Origin: Lysobacter enzymogenes | GTDB lineage: Bacteria > Pseudomonadota > Gammaproteobacteria > Xanthomonadales > Xanthomonadaceae | Assembly: GCF_017355525.1 (NCBI RefSeq) | Contig: NZ_CP067395.1 | Span: forward strand, 4,805,001-4,869,000 | DNA length: 64,000 bases | Reading direction: 5' to 3' | In this document: positions 9,441-17,661 of the stretch, piece after piece | Layout: every line of letters starts with the position of its first letter | Position numbering within the stretch: the stretch's first letter is position 1 | Notes under the pieces: generated by a model | What the model saw: the letters and a program-made list of their open reading frames with translations, nothing else | What the model was told of the DNA's origin: nothing | Database searches by the model: none | Program-made: the position numbers and the translations under genes

Positions 9441-9542
9441 CTGTAGGAGCGGCGCGAGCCGCGACCGCGAACTTTCGCGCTCGCGGCGCAACCATCGTCG
9501 TAGCTGAGGATTCGCGGTCGCGACTCGCGTCGCTCCTACAGG
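9441..9542. repeat. Inverted-repeat intergenic element (family A, copy 1)
   Basis: Begins CTGTAGGAGCGGCGCGAGCC and ends with the inverted counterpart GCGTCGCTCCTACAG. The two arms, about 30 bp each, flank a variable centre and can form one long hairpin. It sits between the convergent hydrolase and MscS genes. Further copies occur at 17501 and 40336, and a rearranged copy near 20786. It resembles palindromic REP/BIME-like elements. Confidence 0.85.
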
Positions 9543-9561
9543 GAGATCGCGCGGCCTACGC

Positions 9562-10170
9562 TCACCGTCCGCCCGCGTCTTGCCACTCCGCGCCTTCGGC
9601 GGTCCTTTGCTCGCGCACCACCCGGCTCCACTCCGGCTCATGCCGCCAGCGCCGCGTCGTGCGCTGGAAAAACTGGCTGTTCGGCACCTGCAACACCGTG
9701 TCGTCGCCGTTGGCGTGGGTTTCCTGCAGCGTCGTGTAAACGAAATTGATGTCGACCACGCGCCCCTTCAACCCCGGCTTGTCGCCGTTCTCCAACACCT
9801 CGATGTAGTCGTACAGGCGGAACGGCCGCGTGGTGAGGATCAGGAACGCGCAGAAGATGTTCGACAACACGCTCCACGCCGCGAAGAACGCCACCGCGCC
9901 GACCGCGACGAACCCGGTCAGCGTGGTCCACACCACCGACCCTGAAATCCCGACCCGGTTGAGGAACATCAGCAAGGCAGTGATGTAGATCACCGTGCTG
10001 AGCCCGCGCCGCAGCCCCAGCGCGAACGCCGGCGCGATGTCGTAACGCGTCGACATCCGCTTCAGCAACTGGCGCAGCAGCGTGGTCAGCAGCCAGGCGA
10101 CGGCCAGGATCGCGAAGGCCTCGCCGATTTTCGTGGCGATGTAGGTGGCCTGGGCGAGCATGGGGGACAT
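9562..10170 (-). CDS. Small MscS-family mechanosensitive channel
   Basis: A 202-aa protein with three predicted N-terminal membrane helices (about 8-30, 50-68 and 75-110) followed by the soluble beta domain typical of MscS (TRPFRLYDYIEV, and VVDINFVYTTLQ, VLQVPNSQFF). The third helix and beta domain match the pore-forming MscS core; the large C-terminal vestibule of E. coli MscS is shortened. Likely releases solutes on hypo-osmotic shock. It converges on the hydrolase gene with a family A repeat between them. An ATG at 10160 is an alternative start. Confidence 0.88.
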   Translation of the reverse strand: MSPMLAQATYIATKIGEAFAILAVAWLLTTLLRQLLKRMSTRYDIAPAFALGLRRGLSTVIYITALLMFLNRVGISGSVVWTTLTGFVAVGAVAFFAAWSVLSNIFCAFLILTTRPFRLYDYIEVLENGDKPGLKGRVVDINFVYTTLQETHANGDDTVLQVPNSQFFQRTTRRWRHEPEWSRVVREQRTAEGAEWQDAGGR

Positions 10171-10361
10171 TGCGGGGTTTGCCTTTTGAGAGGACGGGCC
10201 GGGGCGGCAGTGTAAGGGGGAGCGGGTTAGTGCGGCGTTCCCGGGGCGGGTTCGATATCCGGGAACGGCCCGATCCAGACCGTGTCTGGCTTCAAGGGCG
10301 CTCTGGCGGGCAGACCTGCGTTCAATGACAATTGCGGTTCAACGACCTATAGGGGGTAGGC

Positions 10362-10766
10362 GTGGACCTGAGCAATGTCACTTTCAACAAGAACCACAAA
10401 CTCGAAGCAGCCGCGAAGGATGCGATCACGGGACTGCGCTTGCTGGTGTTCGCTTTCCTGGCGAGCATCCTCGCGACGGGGCTGGTGATCGTAGCCGCGG
10501 ATGCCCAGGACCCGGGTGCGCTGGGCTGGGTGGGGTCGGCGCTGACGGTCGCCGCCTTCGTGGCCGGCGCGTACGGCAGTTATCTGGCGGCGAGCGCGCT
10601 GGGCTGGTCGGGCGCCATCACCGGCGTGATCGTGGTGTCGACGATCATTCCGTACCTGCGGTTGATCTGCATCGTGGTACTGCTGTTCTTCTCGGTCAGC
10701 CTGATCCGCAAGGCGGGATATCGGATTTCCTTGTTCGGTCCGTTGTACAAGCGGCCAGAGGCTTGA
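10362..10766 (+). CDS. Small membrane protein of unknown function
   Basis: A 134-aa protein with a short polar N-terminus rich in Lys and Asn, then four hydrophobic segments (about 23-45, 53-70, 72-90 and 92-115) and a basic C-terminal tail. No family is recognised. It starts with GTG preceded by GGGGGT. The gene 58 bp downstream on the same strand is also unknown; the two may be co-expressed. Confidence 0.65.
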   Translation: MDLSNVTFNKNHKLEAAAKDAITGLRLLVFAFLASILATGLVIVAADAQDPGALGWVGSALTVAAFVAGAYGSYLAASALGWSGAITGVIVVSTIIPYLRLICIVVLLFFSVSLIRKAGYRISLFGPLYKRPEA

Positions 10767-10824
10767 GCATGCGCCGGCCGGAAGCGTTCGCTTCTTGGCC
10801 GTCGGCTAGCGAGCACGATCGGTA

Positions 10825-11292
10825 ATGGGCAACCAACGCCAAATCCGCCAAGTATCCCCACGCGACGGCGTCGGCGTCGTCATCGCCGTGCGCGCCGGTG
10901 GCCGCGGCGAGGTGCTGCGGGTCCTGGGCGACACCTCGGTGCGCCACTTCTACACGTTCTTTTCCCCGGCGGGCGAGCGGATCGCGTTTCCGAATCTCGA
11001 CGGGCCCGATGTGGACCTGGACCCGCAGGACCGGGATGCCGTCATCATCCAGAGTGGCGGCAAGATGTGGTGCGGTTATGAGGCCTTCGTGCAGAACCTG
11101 CACGAGCTGGCGCCGTTCCTGGAGGATGCGAAGTTCTACGTCGCCGACGAGGACTGGCACGTCGACGAGGCCGACCTGCGAGATGGCGCGCTGCACTTCC
11201 GCCGCGTCGGCGAAGGCTATGTCACCGTGACGTCCTTCCTCGAAGATCGCCGCGCCAACGCTGCTGACGAGGCGTCGCCATCCGGGTCATGA
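10825..11292 (+). CDS. Hypothetical soluble protein
   Basis: A 155-aa acidic protein with no signal peptide or membrane span. Repeated Asp/Glu clusters (DGPDVDLDPQDRD, and ADEDWHVDEADLRDG) and alternating hydrophobic strands suggest a compact alpha/beta protein. Family not recognised. It follows the membrane protein gene at 10362 by 58 bp and converges on the SDR gene with a 16-bp gap. Small acidic proteins of this kind are sometimes immunity or adaptor proteins, but nothing here proves that. Confidence 0.6.
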   Translation: MGNQRQIRQVSPRDGVGVVIAVRAGGRGEVLRVLGDTSVRHFYTFFSPAGERIAFPNLDGPDVDLDPQDRDAVIIQSGGKMWCGYEAFVQNLHELAPFLEDAKFYVADEDWHVDEADLRDGALHFRRVGEGYVTVTSFLEDRRANAADEASPSGS

Positions 11293-11308
11293 GCCGCGGC
11301 GCGGTCCG

Positions 11309-12061
11309 TTACGCCGCCACCCGCCGCTCCGCCAGCGCCACCGCATCCGCCCCAGCCGGATAACCCAGTCGCTGCGAACCATCGTTCGCCGCCAGCCACA
11401 CCGCCTCAGCCACGTCGTTCTCGTGCGTCACCGCGGCGATGTCTCCCAGCCCCGCGAACACGCGCTGCGCGAACGGCGCGTACGCATCGGGAATCAATCC
11501 CTGCATCCGCTGCTGCCCGTTGGCGGTGAAGCGCGTGCTCGGGCCGTAGCCGGGCTGGACCAGTTTGACCCGCACGCCGAACGCGTCGAGTTCGTGCGAG
11601 AGCGAGGCGGTGAAGCCTTCGATCGCGGTCTTGCTGGCGGTGTAGGCGGCCACCAGCGGGAACGGGGCGAGCACGGCGCTGGAGGTGACGTTGACCAGGA
11701 CGCCGGCGCCGCGGGCGCGGAACTGCGGGACGACCGCCTGGCACAGGGCCATGACGCCGAAGGTGTTGGTGTCGAAGATCTCGCGCACGGTCGTCATCGG
11801 CGTGGCTTCGAACGCGCCGAACAGGCCCAGGCCGGCGTTGTTGACGACGACGTCGACGGGGCCGGCGGCGTCGACGGCGGCGGCGATGCTGTCTTCGCAG
11901 GTGACGTCGAGGGCGACGACGCGCAGGCGCTCGTCGGTCGGCAGCAGATCGTGACGGGGGCGGCGCATGCCGGCGACGACCTTCCAGCCCTGGGCGTGGA
12001 AGTGGCGAGCGGTGGCCAGGCCGTAGCCGGACGAGCAGCCGGTGATCAGGACGGTGTTCAT
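11309..12061 (-). CDS. Short-chain dehydrogenase/reductase
   Basis: A 250-aa classical SDR. The Rossmann cofactor motif TGCSSGYG is at residues 7-14, the NNAG motif follows near residue 87, and the catalytic YxxxK is YTASK near residue 140. Arg residues after the second strand (GMRRPRH) favour NADP(H). An AAGGAG ribosome site lies 7 nt before the ATG. It is divergent from the AraC-type regulator at 12161 with 99 bp between them, suggesting that this regulator controls it. Substrate unknown. Confidence 0.9.
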   Translation of the reverse strand: MNTVLITGCSSGYGLATARHFHAQGWKVVAGMRRPRHDLLPTDERLRVVALDVTCEDSIAAAVDAAGPVDVVVNNAGLGLFGAFEATPMTTVREIFDTNTFGVMALCQAVVPQFRARGAGVLVNVTSSAVLAPFPLVAAYTASKTAIEGFTASLSHELDAFGVRVKLVQPGYGPSTRFTANGQQRMQGLIPDAYAPFAQRVFAGLGDIAAVTHENDVAEAVWLAANDGSQRLGYPAGADAVALAERRVAA

Positions 12062-12160
12062 GGGCGGACTCCTTGGTGGGTGGGTGTGGCGCCACCTTAG
12101 GCCGCATGCGGCGGATGATCGATAACATATAGTTCAGGTTTCTTTAGTCAGAGTCCGGAA

Positions 12161-13066
12161 ATGAGCGATCCCTTGTCCGAGGTGGTCCAGCTGCTGCGTC
12201 CGCGCGCGGTGTTCGCCAACCTCATCAGCGGCCGCGGCGCCTGGGCCGTGCGCTACGCCGAGTACGGCCAGCCCGGGTTCTGCATCGTGCTGGAGGGCCA
12301 TTGCCGGCTGGCGGTCGACGGCCACCCGCCGATCAAGATCCGCGCCGGCGATTTCGTCCTGCTGCCGACCACGCCGGCGTTCACCCTGTCGAGCTTCGCG
12401 CCGGCGCCGCCGGTGTTCATCGATCCCAGGGTCACGCCGGGCGGCGGCGCCGAGTTGCGCCATGGCGAGCAGAGCGGCCCGGCGCAGATGCGCTCGCTCG
12501 GCGGCGCGTTCGCGTTCGACCGCGCCGATGCCGCGTTGCTGGTGTCGCTGCTGCCGCGGGTGGTGCACGTGCCCGGTTCGCAGCGGCTGATGCAGTTGGT
12601 GCGCATGGTCGGCGAGGAGTACGCGCAGCAGCAGCCGGGCGCGGAGTTCATGCTCAGCCGGCTGGCCGAGATGCTGTTGATCGAAGCGATGCGCGCGGCC
12701 AGCGCCGGCGATGCGCCGCCGGGCTTGTTGCGCGGCCTCGGCGACGAGCGCCTGACGCTGGCGTTGCAACGCATGCATGCGCAGGTCGAACGGCCTTGGA
12801 CGGTGGCGCAGTTGGCCGCGGCGGCGGCGTTGTCGCGCTCGGCGTTCTTCGAGCGCTTCACCCGCGTGGTCGGCATGGCGCCGATGGAGTATCTGCTGGC
12901 GTGGCGGATGGAGATCGCCAAGGACCTGCTGCGCCGCGGCGAGCTCAGCGTGGCGCAGATCGCCGAACGCGTCGGCTACGGCTCCGGCAGCGCGTTCAGC
13001 GTGGCGTTCGCGCGCCGGGTCGGATCGCCGCCGAGCCGCTATCCGGCGACCGCGGCGCAGGCGTGA
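12161..13066 (+). CDS. AraC-family transcriptional regulator with cupin sensor domain
   Basis: A 301-aa regulator. Residues about 10-190 form a cupin-type ligand domain (GQPGFCIVLEGHCRLAVDG). Residues about 200-295 carry the two AraC helix-turn-helix motifs (WTVAQLAAAAALSRSAFFERF and QIAERVGYGSGSAFSVAF). The divergent SDR gene is its most likely target. The shared upstream region contains an AT-rich GATAACATATAG stretch suited to a promoter. This cupin-AraC type commonly responds to small organic molecules; the ligand is unknown. Confidence 0.9.
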   Translation: MSDPLSEVVQLLRPRAVFANLISGRGAWAVRYAEYGQPGFCIVLEGHCRLAVDGHPPIKIRAGDFVLLPTTPAFTLSSFAPAPPVFIDPRVTPGGGAELRHGEQSGPAQMRSLGGAFAFDRADAALLVSLLPRVVHVPGSQRLMQLVRMVGEEYAQQQPGAEFMLSRLAEMLLIEAMRAASAGDAPPGLLRGLGDERLTLALQRMHAQVERPWTVAQLAAAAALSRSAFFERFTRVVGMAPMEYLLAWRMEIAKDLLRRGELSVAQIAERVGYGSGSAFSVAFARRVGSPPSRYPATAAQA

Positions 13067-13078
13067 GCGCGGCGCCTT

Positions 13079-13705
13079 TCAGTTCGCCGCCACCGCCACG
13101 TTGACCGCCGCGGCCACCAGCACCGCGTTGAAGAAGTAGGCGACGATGGAATGCATCAGCGCGAACCGCCGCATCGCTTGCCCGGTGATCGAGACGTCCG
13201 CGGTCTGCGCGGTCATGCCGATCACGAACGAGAAATAGATGAAGTCCATCGCGGTGGGCTCGGTCTCGCCGGGAAACTCCAGGCCGCCGCGCGGCGCGTG
13301 CTTGGGGCCGGGACGCCAGTAGAGATGGGCGTAATGGGTGGCCGCCATCATGTGGATGGTCGCCCAGCCCAGCGGGATCGACAGCAGCGCGAACGTCAGC
13401 CACGCCGGGCTGGGCCGGTCGGCGGCGTTGATGGTCATGAACAGCACGGCCAGCGCGGTGCTGACGGTGGCGACCACGATCATGAACAAGGTATAGACCG
13501 GCACGTCGCTGCGCACCGCGGCCTTGCGCAGGCGTTCGCCGCTCAGTCGCCACAAGGCGGGGATGTCGTAGGCGAGGTAGACCAGAAAGAAGCTGTTGGC
13601 GGCGACGATGATCGCGCGCTGCCAACCGAGCCAGCCCGCGAGCGAGAAGCCGAGCGCTAACGCGGCGCCGATCAGCAGGAACAGGACTCGGCGGAAATCG
13701 AACAT
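13079..13705 (-). CDS. DUF1345 membrane protein
   Basis: A 208-aa integral membrane protein with about five to six helices and DUF1345 features: YDIPALWRL after the first helices, an ATIHMMAATHYAHLY segment, and TAMDFIYFSFVIGMTAQTAD near the end. The family function is unknown. The ATG at 13705 starts directly before the first helix; the frame is open far upstream without coding character. It converges on the AraC gene with a 12-bp gap and is divergent from the unknown gene at 13874. Confidence 0.85.
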   Translation of the reverse strand: MFDFRRVLFLLIGAALALGFSLAGWLGWQRAIIVAANSFFLVYLAYDIPALWRLSGERLRKAAVRSDVPVYTLFMIVVATVSTALAVLFMTINAADRPSPAWLTFALLSIPLGWATIHMMAATHYAHLYWRPGPKHAPRGGLEFPGETEPTAMDFIYFSFVIGMTAQTADVSITGQAMRRFALMHSIVAYFFNAVLVAAAVNVAVAAN

Positions 13706-13873
13706 GGACAGTCCTCGTCGGCGCGCCGTCAGCGGAGCGGCGGCGCGGTCAGGATAGCGCCGCGGCCGACACAGCCGCCAGGGCGGCGGCGGTCCGGCGA
13801 GCGCGGTGGCGAATCGTCTCGAGCGGGGTGTACTACTGTCGGCCGACCCGGCCGATCGACGCCAAGGAGCCGC

Positions 13874-14806
13874 ATGACCACGGACGACCCGCTCTGGACC
13901 CTGATGCTCGCCGCCGTCGGCCAGCGCATCGACAGCCCGCAGGGGCTGGCCCTGATCGAGGCCATCGGCGCCAAGCCGCTGCGTGCGGTGACGCCGCACA
14001 ACTTCTCCGACTGCACCATCGCCAAGCCGCTGGGCATCGCCGTGTCGGCGACGCCGATTCCGAAGCACCGCGCCTTCTGGCCGCCGCGGCGCGAGAAGCG
14101 GGCGTACGTGAACTACATCCACCGGATCGAACTGACGCCGCCGTACTCGGGGCATCTGCCCGGCGGCATGCAGTGGTCGCACACCAAGGCGGATCTGGAT
14201 GCGATCGCCGACTTCGAGTTGCGCGGCTCCAGTCGGATTCCGTACTGGAACTTCGACGCCCCCGCGCCGGACCTGAAGCTGACGGCCTGTGCCGCGAGCA
14301 ACGGCCAGTTCCCGCCGACGCAGCCGGCGGCCGACCGGCTGCTGATCCAGTTGGCCGAAGAAGTCGATTTCATCAGCGCCGACGCCGACGCCGAGACCCG
14401 CAAGCCGTTGGTGCATGTCGAGGATGCGTTCTTCGCGGCATGGTGCGCCTTGAACGACGTGCTCGACGAAACCCGGTTCGATGCGGACGCGTTGCGGCCC
14501 TTGCGCGAGCGCTGCGTCAGCCCGCTAACGTTCCTGCACGGCTTCTGCGGCCGCCTGCTGTGGAGCGGCGATGTGCGGCCGCCGTTGCGCGAGTTCGTGT
14601 GGGCGTACTACATGGGGACGCGCACGCCCGATGAGCTGCGTTGGGTGACGGACCTTTCCGCGCAGTTCGGAAGTTCCAACCACTTCAGGGACGATCCCGC
14701 GCAGATGACCCAGGATACCTGGGCCAACTACGACGCGGTCGCGCCGCGCATCGCGCAGCGGTTCGCGCAATGGCAGCGCGGCGAATTCGCGCCGAAACAA
14801 CGGTAG
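13874..14806 (+). CDS. Hypothetical soluble protein
   Basis: A 310-aa protein preceded by an AAGGAG ribosome site, with no signal peptide or membrane segment. It is rich in Trp, Pro and aromatic residues (HRAFWPPRREKRAYVNYIHR, IPYWNFDAP). Family not recognised. The composition and the isolated setting recall cytoplasmic immunity proteins or DUFs of polymorphic-toxin neighbourhoods, but no toxin gene adjoins it. It converges on the gene at 14828. Confidence 0.65.
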   Translation: MTTDDPLWTLMLAAVGQRIDSPQGLALIEAIGAKPLRAVTPHNFSDCTIAKPLGIAVSATPIPKHRAFWPPRREKRAYVNYIHRIELTPPYSGHLPGGMQWSHTKADLDAIADFELRGSSRIPYWNFDAPAPDLKLTACAASNGQFPPTQPAADRLLIQLAEEVDFISADADAETRKPLVHVEDAFFAAWCALNDVLDETRFDADALRPLRERCVSPLTFLHGFCGRLLWSGDVRPPLREFVWAYYMGTRTPDELRWVTDLSAQFGSSNHFRDDPAQMTQDTWANYDAVAPRIAQRFAQWQRGEFAPKQR

Positions 14807-14827
14807 GCGCGCAACGACGCGGCGCGC

Positions 14828-15277
14828 TCAGCGCCAGACCGCCCACCAGGGTTTGCTCTCCGCCGGCGGCTCGTACGCCGGCACCGGCCGCAACACCGCC
14901 CAGCCGCTTTCCGCGTGCGACATATACAAGCGCTGCGCGAACGTGCGCCCGTCGGCGTTGCGCACGTTCTGGGTCACCAGGAAAAACTTGCCGCCGAAGT
15001 GTTCGACCGCGACGACGCTGGTGCTGACGCCGAGGAAGTCCGGCAGGCTGGTTTGCCGCCATTCGCGTTCCAGCGCCTGCGCGATGTCGGCCGGCGCGGC
15101 CTGCGCCGGCGGCGCGGGCGCGTTGCCGCGCGCGCGCGGGTGGTGCAGCAGCAGTTCGGCTTCGTGTTCGAAATTGCGGCATCGCAGCGCGAGCTCGCGG
15201 TCGCCGTTGCGGCAGGCGTCTTCGAGCGCGTGCAGCGCGTTTTCGGGCGTGGACAGGTCTAGCTCGGAGTGGGTCAA
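14828..15277 (-). CDS. Hypothetical protein
   Basis: A 149-aa soluble protein. An N-terminal helix (TPENALHALEDACRNGDRE) is followed by a Pro/Ala linker and a C-terminal part ending in a Trp-rich tail (KPWWAVWR). The N-terminal pattern resembles NTF2/SnoaL-like or DUF4878-like folds, but this is weak. It appears to start with TTG and lacks a strong ribosome site, so the exact start is uncertain. Confidence 0.6.
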   Translation of the reverse strand: MTHSELDLSTPENALHALEDACRNGDRELALRCRNFEHEAELLLHHPRARGNAPAPPAQAAPADIAQALEREWRQTSLPDFLGVSTSVVAVEHFGGKFFLVTQNVRNADGRTFAQRLYMSHAESGWAVLRPVPAYEPPAESKPWWAVWR

Positions 15278-15588
15278 CGTGATGCCCCGGTCGGTTGAAC
15301 GGTCGTGCGGGACCGATTGCGCTTCAGCGGCACGGTCGTGCCGTTGGGATGCATCCGTAGGGATCGTAGCTCATTCGCTTGGGCGCGGTTCGATGACGCC
15401 GCGGTCGTGGGTCACGGATGCGTCGATTGGGTTAGCGCGATGTGAATCGGTTGCGGCCTGTGAACGAAAGAATTCCTGCGGCGGCGGACTGGACGGCGTA
15501 TGGACTTGGTCGGGCGCGGCAGGGCACTCTGCATGAGTAGCGCCGCGGCTGCGTACGCCGCGTTCAGGTCTGGATTCAGGGAGGTCGC
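15278..15588. other. Divergent intergenic region before cls
   Basis: About 310 bp with no credible gene. It contains a short hairpin (CGGCAC/GTGCCG around 15328-15343). It should contain the promoters for the divergent unknown gene and cardiolipin synthase. No other structure was recognised. Confidence 0.45.
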
Positions 15589-17082
15589 ATGGCGTGGGAT
15601 TGGAGCGGGCTGCCCGCATCGCTGAATCTCGGCATCACCGCGTTCGTGTTCGTCGCGCATCTGCTGGTCGCGGCGCGCGCGCTGACCCGCGCCAACCGCG
15701 CGCCGGCCTCGCGCGCGGCGTGGGTGGCGGTGATCATGCTGGCGCCGGTGGTCGGCATGGTCGCGTACTTGCTGCTCGGCGAAACCAGCATCGGCCGCGC
15801 GCGCGTGGAGCGCATCGAGCACGCCTACCAGCGCATGCCCTCGGCCGACGACGAAGCCAATGCGCCGCGCGCGGTCGCCGACAATGCGGCGTCGCTGTTC
15901 GAACTCGCAGGTTCGATCAACGGCGCGCATGCGGTCGGCGGCAACCGCATCGCGCTGCTCGGCGCGCCCGAATGCCCGGCCGACCAGCCCAAACGCGATT
16001 GCCTGGCCGCGATCGACGCCTTGGTCGCCGACATCGAGCAGGCGCGCGAGAGCGTGCACATCGCGTTCTACATCTGGCTCGACGATCACGCCGGCGGCCG
16101 CGTCGCCGATGCGGTCGCGGCGGCGGCCAAGCGCGGCGTGGCCTGCCGGGTGATGGTCGATGCGTTCGGCTCGCGCGCCTTCATCGCCGGCGACCGCTGG
16201 AAACAGCTCGGCGCGGCCGGGGTGAAGCTGCTGCGCACGCTGGACGACATCAACCGTTTGCAGCACATCGCGTTCAGCCGCATGGACCTGCGCGACCATC
16301 GCAAGATCGTGGTGATCGACAACGCCGTCGCCTATTGCGGCAGCCAGAACTGCGCCGATGCCGAGTTCCGGGTCAAGGCCGCGTACGCGCCGTGGATCGA
16401 TCTGCTGCTGCGCTGCGAAGGCCCGGTGGTGCGGCAGATCCAGTTCCTGTTCCTCAGCGGCTGGATACCGGAAACCGGCGAACCGGGCCTGGAGCGTTAC
16501 CCCGACGCGGCCGCGCCGACGCGCTTCGCCGAGGACGCCATCGCCCTGGCGTTCGAGACCGGGCCGATCACCCGCGCCAACGCGATGAGCGACATGTTCG
16601 TCGCCTGCATCTACGCCGCGCGCCGCGAGCTGACCATCGTCACGCCGTACTTCGTGCCCGACGAATCGATCCTGCGCGCGATCTGCGCCGCGCCGCGCCG
16701 CGGCGTCGCCACCCGCATCGTGTTCCCGCAGCGCAACGATTCGTGGCTGGTCGGGCAGGCCTGCCGCAGCGCGTATGCCGACCTGTTGCAATGCGGGGTG
16801 GAGATCCACGAATACCCGCTGGGCCTGCTGCACACCAAGGCGATGACGGTCGACGGCGCGATCGCCTTGATCGGCTCGGCGAACATGGACCGGCGCAGCC
16901 TCGATCTGAACTTCGAGAACAATCTGTTGATCGCCGACGAACGCGCGGTGTCGGCGATCCGCGCGCGCCAGGACGCGTATTTGTCGGTGTCGCAGCGGGT
17001 GCTGCCGGAGCACGTGAGCGCATGGCCGTTCACGGCGCGGTTGGTGCAGAACGCGGTGGCGATGATGTCGCCGGTGCTTTGA
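15589..17082 (+). CDS. cls: Cardiolipin synthase
   Basis: A 497-aa phospholipase-D superfamily enzyme that condenses two phosphatidylglycerol molecules, or a related pair, into cardiolipin at the inner membrane. Two N-terminal membrane helices (about 8-28 and 38-60) precede two catalytic HKD motifs, HRKIVVID and HTKAMTVDG, the latter followed by the family signature IGSANMDRRS. Length and layout match bacterial Cls. A strong GGGAGG ribosome site precedes the ATG. Which Cls paralogue (ClsA-like by length and helices) is inferred. Confidence 0.92.
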   Translation: MAWDWSGLPASLNLGITAFVFVAHLLVAARALTRANRAPASRAAWVAVIMLAPVVGMVAYLLLGETSIGRARVERIEHAYQRMPSADDEANAPRAVADNAASLFELAGSINGAHAVGGNRIALLGAPECPADQPKRDCLAAIDALVADIEQARESVHIAFYIWLDDHAGGRVADAVAAAAKRGVACRVMVDAFGSRAFIAGDRWKQLGAAGVKLLRTLDDINRLQHIAFSRMDLRDHRKIVVIDNAVAYCGSQNCADAEFRVKAAYAPWIDLLLRCEGPVVRQIQFLFLSGWIPETGEPGLERYPDAAAPTRFAEDAIALAFETGPITRANAMSDMFVACIYAARRELTIVTPYFVPDESILRAICAAPRRGVATRIVFPQRNDSWLVGQACRSAYADLLQCGVEIHEYPLGLLHTKAMTVDGAIALIGSANMDRRSLDLNFENNLLIADERAVSAIRARQDAYLSVSQRVLPEHVSAWPFTARLVQNAVAMMSPVL

Positions 17083-17211
17083 GCGCGCGGATCGCGCAGT
17101 CGGGAATGTCGGCGCGCGGTGAATATGCGAAGCGCGTCGAGCCGCGCGTTTCGTCGCCAGCCAGCTTGGCGCCGATACCCTGAGGCCTCACCTTGCCATG
17201 TGGAGGTCGCC

Positions 17212-17493
17212 ATGTCCGCGGATACCCGAACGCCGCTGGATCACGTCAATGCGGCGCTGAACCAGCTCAAGGAAATGCGCCATTACTCGAAGAACTACGT
17301 CGAGCAGCTGACGGCGCAGTGGCTGTTGTTCGACGGCGAGCTGAAGAAGCTCAAGCAGGCGCAGCGGATCGAGGAATTGATGGTGCGGCAGGGCGAGTTG
17401 TACGACGCGCTGGATCAGGAGATTTCGGAGCTGGAAGAAGTCGCGGCGGGGTTGCAGCCGGTGGCGGATGAGACGCCCGCTGCGTTGCATTGA
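17212..17493 (+). CDS. Small coiled-coil protein
   Basis: A 93-aa protein that is almost entirely helical, with heptad-like hydrophobic spacing from about residue 10 to 75 (VNAALNQLKEMRHYSKNYVE and IEELMVRQGELYDALDQEI). It lacks a signal peptide. A strong ribosome site (GGAGGTC) directly precedes the ATG at 17212, which decides the start over the longer frame from 17119. Family not recognised. It could be a small oligomeric scaffold, but no partner is visible. Confidence 0.65.
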   Translation: MSADTRTPLDHVNAALNQLKEMRHYSKNYVEQLTAQWLLFDGELKKLKQAQRIEELMVRQGELYDALDQEISELEEVAAGLQPVADETPAALH

Positions 17494-17500
17494 CGTCCGA

Positions 17501-17588
17501 CTGTAGGAGCTGCGCGAGCTGCGACCGCGGAACCTGGCTTGCGTCGTAGGTGCGATATCGCGGTCGCGGCTTGCGCCGCTCCTACAGG
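17501..17588. repeat. Inverted-repeat intergenic element (family A, copy 2)
   Basis: Starts CTGTAGGAGCTGCGCGAGCT and ends CTTGCGCCGCTCCTACAG, with GCGACCGCGG and CGCGGTCGCGG as internal arms. It is the same element as at 9441 and 40336 and lies directly before the purD terminator, between convergent genes. Confidence 0.85.
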
Positions 17589-17604
17589 GGGCACCCGAAA
17601 ATAG

Positions 17605-17639
17605 AAACGGCCGGGAGAGTGGCTCTCCCGGCCGTTTTG
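17605..17639 (-). terminator. Rho-independent terminator of purD, probably bidirectional
   Basis: A perfect 15-bp stem (17605-17619 with 17623-17637) and a 3-nt loop, containing ACGGCCGGGAGAG and its complement. A-rich sequence on the left gives a U-tract for minus-strand transcripts from purD (stop 23 bp away), and GTTTTG on the right serves plus-strand transcripts. Confidence 0.9.
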
Positions 17640-17661
17640 TATTGCCGCGGTGGCCTGAGGC

